Below are positions 1 to 6,465 of a stretch of 6,465 bases of DNA, piece after piece. The first letter of the stretch is position 1. Each line of letters starts with the position of its first letter. The stretch comes from Anaerolineae bacterium (lineage in GTDB: Bacteria; Chloroflexota; Anaerolineae; 4572-78; J111): contig JAGRCC010000289.1 of the NCBI GenBank assembly GCA_020433785.1, forward strand, positions 1 to 6,465, read 5' to 3'. The translations under genes and the position numbers were made by a program. The notes beneath the pieces are model-generated. The model was not told the origin of the DNA. It searched no databases and worked only from the letters and a program-made list of their open reading frames with translations.

Positions 1-426
1 GGCGCCGACGACTACATCACCAAGCCGTTTAGCATGCGCGAGCTAGTGGCTCGTATCCGGGCAGTGCTGCGCCGGGCAGAAAAGCAGGCGCAGCCGTCAG
101 AGATGTTAGAGGCCAATGGCCTCAGCCTCGATAAAGCCAGCCGCCTGGTGCGGCTTGAAGGTAAGCCGGTTGACCTGACTCCCTCTGAGTTCGATCTGCT
201 GGCGACGTTGATGGCCTGGCCGGGGCGCGCCTTTTCTCGGGGTGAACTGCTTGACCGGCTGCAAGGTACCAGCTTTGACGGGGTTGAACGCACGATCGAT
301 GTCCACATTCGCAACTTGCGCACCAAGATCGAGCCGGAGCCGAGCCAGCCCCGCTATGTCGAAACCGTGTTTGGCGTAGGGTATCGATTCAGCGCCGAAC
401 AAGTCAGAATGAAGAATGAAGAATGA
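1..426 (+). CDS. OmpR/PhoB-family response regulator, C-terminal part (5' end outside window)
   Basis: This is the end of a two-component transcription factor that, when phosphorylated by its partner kinase, binds DNA in the cytoplasm. The frame is open from base 1. The first visible residues, GADDYITKPF, are the end of a receiver domain, with the conserved Lys-Pro of the phosphorylation site; the phospho-acceptor Asp lies outside the window. After a short linker comes a complete winged-helix Trans_reg_C domain at about residues 40-134, recognisable from LTPSEFDLL, the recognition-helix region ERTIDVHIRNLRTKI and the terminal hairpin VFGVGYRF. The kinase gene follows after 101 bases on the same strand, the usual arrangement of a cognate pair. 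The last residues (RMKNEE) and the stop codon are encoded by copies of a 7-base tandem repeat, so the natural C-terminus was probably near GYRFSAEQ. The family is certain; the regulated genes are unknown. Confidence 0.95.
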   Translation, partial: GADDYITKPFSMRELVARIRAVLRRAEKQAQPSEMLEANGLSLDKASRLVRLEGKPVDLTPSEFDLLATLMAWPGRAFSRGELLDRLQGTSFDGVERTIDVHIRNLRTKIEPEPSQPRYVETVFGVGYRFSAEQVRMKNEE

Positions 427-469
427 AGAATTGAGATAAGAAATTGGAAATTGGAGATTAGAGATTGGA
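407..469 (+). repeat. Degenerate heptamer tandem array, nine units
   Basis: Read in steps of seven from 407, the sequence is GAATGAA three times, then GAATTGA, GATAAGA, AATTGGA twice, GATTAGA and GATTGGA, roughly GAWTGRA. The first three copies are identical and overlap the last codons and stop of the response regulator gene. Later copies drift but stay in register. Heptamer repeats of this general kind (STRR sequences) are known from filamentous cyanobacteria; whether this one belongs to a genome-wide family here cannot be seen from one window. Confidence 0.85.
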
Positions 470-514
470 TGAATTTAATCTCCCAATCTCCTCATCTCCA
501 ATTCTCTATCTCAA
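431..514 (+). other. Imperfect inverted repeat (hairpin) between regulator and kinase genes
   Basis: Three blocks pair in order: 431-438 with 507-514 (TTGAGATA/TATCTCAA, 8 bp), 449-458 with 494-503 (AATTGGAGAT/ATCTCCAATT, 10 bp) and 461-468 with 483-490 (GAGATTGG/CCAATCTC, 8 bp), leaving a 14-base loop. That is 26 perfect pairs with small internal loops. The outer stem ends at 514, where the kinase gene's purine-rich ribosome binding site begins, so the structure could affect kinase translation or partly terminate transcription after the regulator. No U-tract follows the hairpin, so a classical intrinsic terminator is unlikely. Confidence 0.7.
477..512 (+). repeat. Pyrimidine-rich array complementary to the heptamer array
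   Basis: This stretch contains about five diverged units resembling CAATCTC (for example CAATCTC, CAATTCT and CTATCTC), with at least one single-base slip in register. The units are approximate reverse complements of the GATTGGA-type units on the other side of a short spacer. It forms the second arm of the inverted repeat at 431-514. Confidence 0.65.
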
Positions 515-520
515 GAGAGA
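514..520 (+). promoter_or_regulatory. Probable ribosome binding site of the histidine kinase gene
   Basis: AGAGAGA lies seven bases before the ATG at 528. It is a moderate match to a Shine-Dalgarno sequence and the only purine run at a workable distance. It supports the ATG chosen, which also gives a normal N-terminus with a short charged stretch followed by a membrane segment. Confidence 0.5.
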
Positions 521-527
521 TTGACCG

Positions 528-1883
528 ATGCGGTATTCTCTGACGCTAAAATTAATATTTGCATTTCTGGCGGTGAGCCTGGCGGGAACGGTGTTGGTGG
601 CTTTTTTGGCCGGGCGAACGACCAGTACGGAGTTTGACCGCTTTCGATTGGAACAGGATCGTGACATTTTTCTGGCGCGGGCCACCGATTACTACTTGTC
701 GACTGGCTCGTGGGTCGGGGTAGCCGAGCAGATGCGGCCAGGCCCGCCCCCGCAGCCGGGCGGTAACCTGCCGCCGCCACGCCCAGGTGATCCCATCGCG
801 TTTGCCTTGGTCGATACCAATGGGCAGGTGGTTGTACCTAACCCGGAGCATGGCCGGGGCGATCGGATTCCCGATAGCGAACTGTTACGAGGTACAGCGG
901 TTCAGGTGGCCGGCCAGCGAGTTGGCACCATCCTTGATCCGTCCACTGCGCCACGCAATCCGGCGGAAGCGCAGTATGTCGCCCGGATCAACAATGCGCT
1001 TATTATTTCTGCTTTGGGGGCGATAATCCTGGCCTTGCTGCTGGCGGTTATCTTGGCCCGCACCCTGACTCGGCCTCTGCATGAGTTGACCGAGGCTACT
1101 CAGGCCATGAATCGCGGTAAGCTCGACCAGCGAGTGCCGGTTCGTTCAAAGGATGAGTTGGGCCGTTTAGCGACTGCGTTTAATCAGATGAGTGCCGATT
1201 TGTCGGAGAGCAACCGGCTGCGGCAGCAGATGACGGCTGACATCGCCCACGATTTACGCAGCCCGCTGGCCGTGATCGCCGGTTACACAGAGGGGCTGCG
1301 CGACGGGGTGTTGTCGCCCAAGCCGGCAATTTTTGAAACGATGCATCGCGAGATGGGTTACTTGCAGCAGTTGGTCGAAGATTTGCGCACGCTGTCGCTG
1401 GCCGATGCCAATGCCTTGCCATTAAATCGGGTGCCAATCGAGCCGCGCACGCTGTTGGCCGATACCGCCGCTGCCTTTCAACATCAGGCCGAACAAAAAC
1501 AGGTGCGTCTGGAAATGATCGATGGGCCGGTGTTACCCCTCATTAACGTTGATCCGGAGCGGATGAGCCGTGTTCTAGGAAATTTGGTGGGTAATGCCCT
1601 ACGGTATACCCCAGCCGGAGGGCAAATCACCCTGACCGCGGAGATCCACAACGGGGCGGTTATGCTCAACGTGCAAGACAGCGGCAGCGGCATTGCGCCG
1701 GATCAATTGCCGCATATCTTCGACCGCTTTTATCGGGCCGACGAGGCGCGCCAGCAGGACAGCGGCGAGTCGGGACTGGGCTTGGCCATCGCCAAATCGA
1801 TTGTCGAGGCTCACGGTGGAACGATCACCGCCGCCAGTCAGATTGGTGAGGGAACGACCTTTTCGATTGGGTTGGGTAGTTAG
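528..1883 (+). CDS. HAMP-domain sensor histidine kinase
   Basis: This is an inner-membrane sensor that autophosphorylates a histidine and passes the phosphate to its partner, almost certainly the response regulator just upstream. Visible order in 451 residues: membrane segment at about 7-29; an extracytoplasmic sensor region at about 30-155 with a proline/glycine-rich stretch at 71-89; second membrane segment at about 156-178; HAMP domain at about 179-232; HisKA dimerisation domain with the H box IAHDLRSPL, putting the phospho-acceptor at His241; then the HATPase domain with N box GNLVGNALRY (351-360), G1 box DSGSGIA (384-390), F box FDRFYR (398-403) and G2 box GLGLAIA (416-422). All catalytic motifs are intact. 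The overall plan resembles BaeS-type kinases, but the sensor region gives no clue to the signal. The stop codon sits at the edge of a GT-rich repeat. Confidence 0.96.
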   Translation: MRYSLTLKLIFAFLAVSLAGTVLVAFLAGRTTSTEFDRFRLEQDRDIFLARATDYYLSTGSWVGVAEQMRPGPPPQPGGNLPPPRPGDPIAFALVDTNGQVVVPNPEHGRGDRIPDSELLRGTAVQVAGQRVGTILDPSTAPRNPAEAQYVARINNALIISALGAIILALLLAVILARTLTRPLHELTEATQAMNRGKLDQRVPVRSKDELGRLATAFNQMSADLSESNRLRQQMTADIAHDLRSPLAVIAGYTEGLRDGVLSPKPAIFETMHREMGYLQQLVEDLRTLSLADANALPLNRVPIEPRTLLADTAAAFQHQAEQKQVRLEMIDGPVLPLINVDPERMSRVLGNLVGNALRYTPAGGQITLTAEIHNGAVMLNVQDSGSGIAPDQLPHIFDRFYRADEARQQDSGESGLGLAIAKSIVEAHGGTITAASQIGEGTTFSIGLGS

Positions 1884-1942
1884 TTTGTTGGTCTGATGGT
1901 TGGTTTGTTGGACGGTTGGTTTGTAAGATGGTTGGTACTTTC
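1879..1942 (+). repeat. GT-rich tandem array with 16-bp period
   Basis: Units of 16 bases start at 1895 (GATGGTTGGTTTGTTG), 1911 (GACGGTTGGTTTGTAA) and 1927 (GATGGTTGGTACTTTC). A more diverged piece lies before them from about 1879 (GTTAGTTTGTTG) and includes the kinase stop codon TAG. The second unit differs from the first at three positions and the third shares the first ten bases. The array is the left arm of the long hairpin in this convergent gap. Confidence 0.8.
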
Positions 1943-1997
1943 CATTCCGACTAACCATCAAAATATCAAACTAACCATCTATCCAACCCACCAACCA
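1897..1997. terminator. Long imperfect hairpin between convergent genes; possible bidirectional terminator
   Basis: Pairing blocks are 1897-1912 with 1982-1997 (14 of 16 positions), 1914-1923 with 1967-1976 (9 of 10 plus one possible G-U) and 1927-1935 with 1951-1959 (8 of 9 plus one possible G-U), around a 15-base loop at 1936-1950. It fills the gap between the stop codons of the kinase gene (+ strand) and the glucosidase gene (- strand), so it could end transcription or stabilise both mRNA 3' ends. There is no clear T-tract on either strand, so the terminator role is inferred from position and structure; the inverted repeat itself is seen directly. Confidence 0.55.
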
Positions 1998-2010
1998 CCT
2001 ATTCAACCCG
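1951..2010 (+). repeat. CA-rich tandem array with 20-bp period
   Basis: Three 20-base units begin at 1951, 1971 and 1991, with starts CTAACCATC, CTAACCATC and CCAACCACC. The second half of each unit is more variable. The array ends one base before the stop codon of the beta-glucosidase gene (complement of 2012-2014). It is the right arm of the hairpin, yet its period (20) differs from that of the left arm (16). Confidence 0.8.
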
Positions 2011-2011
2011 C

Positions 2012-4445
<2,434 letters not shown>

Positions 4446-4473
4446 TGCTTATGACGGTCAAAAAACTATCATA

Positions 4474-4493
4474 TTTTGGGAGCGCTCCCAAAA
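4474..4493. promoter_or_regulatory. LacI-family operator, CelR/CebR-type box
   Basis: TTTTGGGAGCGCTCCCAAAA is a perfect 20-bp palindrome with the central CG typical of LacI-family operators. Its core at 4477-4490, TGGGAGCGCTCCCA, matches exactly the 14-bp cellulose-utilisation box that I recall from actinobacterial CelR and CebR. It lies 29 to 48 bases before the repressor start and covers roughly +2 to +21 of the predicted transcript, so bound repressor would block initiation. Confidence 0.9.
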
Positions 4494-4501
4494 CTAAATT
4501 T

Positions 4502-4530
4502 AGTATAACACCGTAAAATATCACTGTCAA
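4502..4530 (-). promoter_or_regulatory. Sigma-70-type promoter of the repressor-glucosidase operon
   Basis: On the minus strand a perfect -35 TTGACA (4530-4525) and a -10 TATACT (4507-4502) are separated by exactly 17 bases. Transcription should start near 4494-4496, giving a leader of about 50 bases. The operator follows the -10 box after eight bases. It is an unusually good consensus promoter, which suits tight control by a repressor. Confidence 0.85.
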
Positions 4531-4580
4531 CTGGTAAAATGACCGGGTTTTCGATTCGTTTTCTTATGGATTACTTTTGA

Positions 4581-5882
4581 TTAGCCGTCATCGGAAGGAG
4601 GGGGAGGCGGCTGATCGGTCGAATTGGCGGGAGGCGAGGGTTGAGTCAGCAAGCTTTGGAGTTTTACGAACACCAGTCGGGTTCGTTTGTAAAGGCTTTG
4701 CTCAGCAGCTTCGGCCTCTTGCAACTGGGGCGGGAAGGGATCTTCCCCCAGGACTTTGTAGTACAGGTAACGGATAATTTCCCGACCAGAGGCAATGACC
4801 GGGGCCGCCACCAGCGCACCGATCACACCTGCGACGTTAGCCCCCACGATGACACCGACCAGGATGACGATGGGGTGCAGGTCTACCGCGTCGCCGATGA
4901 CTCGAGGAATGATCACGGCGTTTTCAAACTGCTGTAAGCTAAAATAAAAAGCTGTGACGATAAGGGCAAAGACAACATTGTTGACGTCAAGGGTGGTTGA
5001 TCCCTGAGTCAACGCCACCAACACGCCGGGAATGGTGCCAATGAAGGGGCCAAGGTTGGGGATCAGCTCCAGCGCCCCGGCAATAACACCCAACGCAAAC
5101 GCACCCGGTACTCCTAACAAAGCAGTGCCGGCCCATGTGCCCACACCGACAATGATCATCAGGATAAGGCGGCCTCTAAAGTAAGACTGCCAGATTTTTT
5201 TTAATCGATCCAGCAGAATAGCGGCTTCAAATCGATATTTTTCGGGAATGATATCTAGGAATTGGCCCTTAAATCGGTGAGCATCCAAACTAAAATAGAT
5301 CGCCGAAATGATGACCACAATAAAAGCCAAAAAGGCGGAGAAAACGGTCCCGACCAAATTAGCAGCGACGCCATAGGTGAGAGTCACGGCTGAATTGAGC
5401 GAATTGATAATGGTTTGGGCAGACGGCATTGAGAAGTCAACGGTTCGTTCGGCATCTTGCAGATAGTCCAGCAGCGGATCGACGATTCGATCAAAATTAA
5501 CCGTGATCTCGCCAAAATGGAAATCGACACCCTTCAGGCTAATTAAGGTGTCATTGAACCATTGCAGGCTGTTATCAAAGACAACGGTGTAATCCACCCG
5601 AGCCAGGAAATTGAACCCTCTAATAATTTGAGGAAATAGGATTAAGGGAGCCAACGCCACTATAATTGAGGTGATGATGTAGGTTAATAACACAGCCACA
5701 ATGCGGGGTATTTTATACCGGTGATGCAATAAATCCACGGCAGGCATCAAGAGGAAGGCAATCAGGGCGGCAATGATAACCAGGGTTAAGACTGATCGGC
5801 TCAAGTAGAGCAGATATACACCAAAGATAAACAAGCCTACACCGACAATATGTTTAGTGGTCGAATTCCATTCTGTGTTCAT
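4581..5882 (-). CDS. AI-2E family membrane permease (formerly UPF0118)
   Basis: This is an integral membrane protein of the AI-2E transporter family, which includes TqsA (autoinducer-2 export) and Na+/H+ antiporter-like members; the substrate of most members is unknown. The 433 residues show hydrophobic segments at about 12-28, 31-47, 62-84, 178-197, 236-256, 258-292, 302-316 and 336-365, with a soluble region at about 90-165 between the third and fourth. The family signatures are LELIPNLGPFIGTIPG (271-286) and the later stretch with IIPRVIGDAVDLHP and a GALVAAPV ending. The C-terminus is a charged then proline-rich cytoplasmic tail ending in PPPPPSDDG. The start lacks a clear ribosome binding site, but the N-terminus is normal for the family. 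It lies 88 bases after the phosphatase gene and may be cotranscribed with it; I see no convincing promoter in that gap. A 135-base gap with the operon promoter separates it from the repressor. Confidence 0.93.
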   Translation of the reverse strand: MNTEWNSTTKHIVGVGLFIFGVYLLYLSRSVLTLVIIAALIAFLLMPAVDLLHHRYKIPRIVAVLLTYIITSIIVALAPLILFPQIIRGFNFLARVDYTVVFDNSLQWFNDTLISLKGVDFHFGEITVNFDRIVDPLLDYLQDAERTVDFSMPSAQTIINSLNSAVTLTYGVAANLVGTVFSAFLAFIVVIISAIYFSLDAHRFKGQFLDIIPEKYRFEAAILLDRLKKIWQSYFRGRLILMIIVGVGTWAGTALLGVPGAFALGVIAGALELIPNLGPFIGTIPGVLVALTQGSTTLDVNNVVFALIVTAFYFSLQQFENAVIIPRVIGDAVDLHPIVILVGVIVGANVAGVIGALVAAPVIASGREIIRYLYYKVLGEDPFPPQLQEAEAAEQSLYKRTRLVFVKLQSLLTQPSPPANSTDQPPPPPSDDG

Positions 5883-5970
5883 GGGGTTTTATGTTTAGTC
5901 TTTCCGTAGGATAGGGCTAGCCGTGTCTGGTTTAAATAGCGGGTAGGTGCGTTGTACCAAGAGCCAAATA

Positions 5971-6465
5971 TTATTCCATTGCCTTGACCAGACGGGGAAT
6001 CAGAAACCAGCGCAAAATGGTGTCGCCACCTTCAAGGGCTGACCATTCGGGTACGGGTGCTTCGAGGCAAATCAGCCCGGCTGTAGGTATTTTGATGGCC
6101 AAGTTGTCATCAAAATCCGGCTCTTGACCTAAGAGTAAGGCAGCGGCGGTGTTTTCCATAATAGGGTTGTGGCCCACCAACAACACCCGCTCGACAGTTT
6201 CGGGCAGGCGGCGAATGGCTCCAATGAGGTCTTCGCTGTCGCCGCCGTAGAATGAGTCGTGCCATTCGATGGATTTTTTATAACCGCAGGCCTGGGCCAC
6301 TAGCTCGGCGGTTTGTTGAGCCCGTTTAGCCGGCGACGATAGGATTTTGTCCGGTGCCTGATCGAAATTGATCAGGACATCGCCTATACGGGGCGCGTCA
6401 TCGAGGCCACGTTTCGCCAGAGGTCGATCAAAGTCGGCCAGGTTGGGGCTGCCCCAATCTGATTT
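5971..6465 (-). CDS. SixA-type phosphohistidine phosphatase, partial (N-terminus outside window)
   Basis: This is a small histidine phosphatase superfamily enzyme of the SixA branch, expected to remove phosphate from phosphohistidine in signalling or phosphotransfer proteins. The frame stays open to the window edge, giving 164 visible residues. The first are KSDW, which normally follow the catalytic Arg-His-Ala, so only a handful of residues including the nucleophilic His are missing. Next come DFDRPLAKRG and DDAPRIGDVL, characteristic of SixA, then ILSSPAKRAQQTAE with the second active-site Arg (fragment residue 48), and VLLVGHNP with the second catalytic His (residue 99). The total would be close to 170 residues, normal for SixA. 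In E. coli SixA acts on ArcB and on the nitrogen PTS; the partner here is unknown. A shorter GTG start at 6300 would remove half the active site and is not credible. Confidence 0.92.
   Translation of the reverse strand, partial: KSDWGSPNLADFDRPLAKRGLDDAPRIGDVLINFDQAPDKILSSPAKRAQQTAELVAQACGYKKSIEWHDSFYGGDSEDLIGAIRRLPETVERVLLVGHNPIMENTAAALLLGQEPDFDDNLAIKIPTAGLICLEAPVPEWSALEGGDTILRWFLIPRLVKAME

Noticed and set aside
407..514. Possible CRISPR array
   Set aside because: The repeats are contiguous, only seven bases long and degenerate, with no spacers and no cas genes nearby.
1884..2011. Possible insertion sequence remnant or attachment site
   Set aside because: There is no transposase or integrase fragment, and the inverted repeats are internal periodic arrays, not the terminal repeats of an element.
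4641..4937. A + strand frame of 98 codons opposite the AI-2E permease
   Set aside because: It is antisense to conserved permease sequence, polar and without recognisable motifs or start signal.
5883..5970. Possible promoter for the permease (TTGGTA, 17 bases, ATTTAA on the minus strand)
   Set aside because: Both boxes are poor matches, and such matches are expected by chance in a gap of this size.
6298..6300. GTG as the start of the phosphatase gene
   Set aside because: The frame remains open to the window edge and the upstream residues contain SixA motifs (DFDRPLAKRG, SSPAKRAQQTAE), so the gene begins outside the window.

Overview
The window looks like an ordinary stretch of bacterial chromosome with moderate GC content. 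Gene style suggests a Chloroflexota bacterium (Anaerolineae-like), possibly from an environmental assembly. The hints are the mix of a two-component pair, a CelR/CebR-like regulator with a GH1 glucosidase, an AI-2E-family permease and a SixA-like phosphatase, with degenerate short tandem repeats between genes. This taxonomic guess is inference from content and not from a marker gene.

Layout. On the + strand, positions 1-426 hold the C-terminal part of an OmpR/PhoB-type response regulator, followed at 528-1883 by its HAMP-containing sensor histidine kinase. On the - strand, reading leftward from the right edge, are a SixA-type phosphohistidine phosphatase (cut by the window end), an AI-2E-family membrane permease, a LacI-family repressor and a GH1 beta-glucosidase. 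The kinase and the glucosidase converge at 1884-2011. No gap exceeds 300 bases.

The clearest functional unit is the repressor-glucosidase operon. A near-consensus sigma-70 promoter (TTGACA, 17 bp spacer, TATACT) is followed at once by a perfect 20-bp palindrome whose core, TGGGAGCGCTCCCA, equals the cellobiose-responsive CelR/CebR box that I recall from actinobacteria. The repressor gene comes first and the glucosidase follows after 34 bases with a strong ribosome binding site. This predicts an autoregulated operon induced by cellobiose or a related beta-glucoside, with the cytoplasmic glucosidase hydrolysing the inducer.

The least explained material is in the two gaps flanking the histidine kinase gene. 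The upstream gap carries a nine-unit degenerate heptamer array that begins inside the response regulator gene, encodes its last residues and stop codon, and pairs with a pyrimidine-rich second arm. The downstream gap carries a 16-bp-period GT-rich array facing a 20-bp-period CA-rich array, together forming a hairpin of about 100 bases. The two elements share no obvious sequence but have the same architecture: a tandem array, a short loop, then a roughly complementary tandem array. I found no clear new multi-gene system; these repeat-built hairpins are the best candidate for something undescribed.
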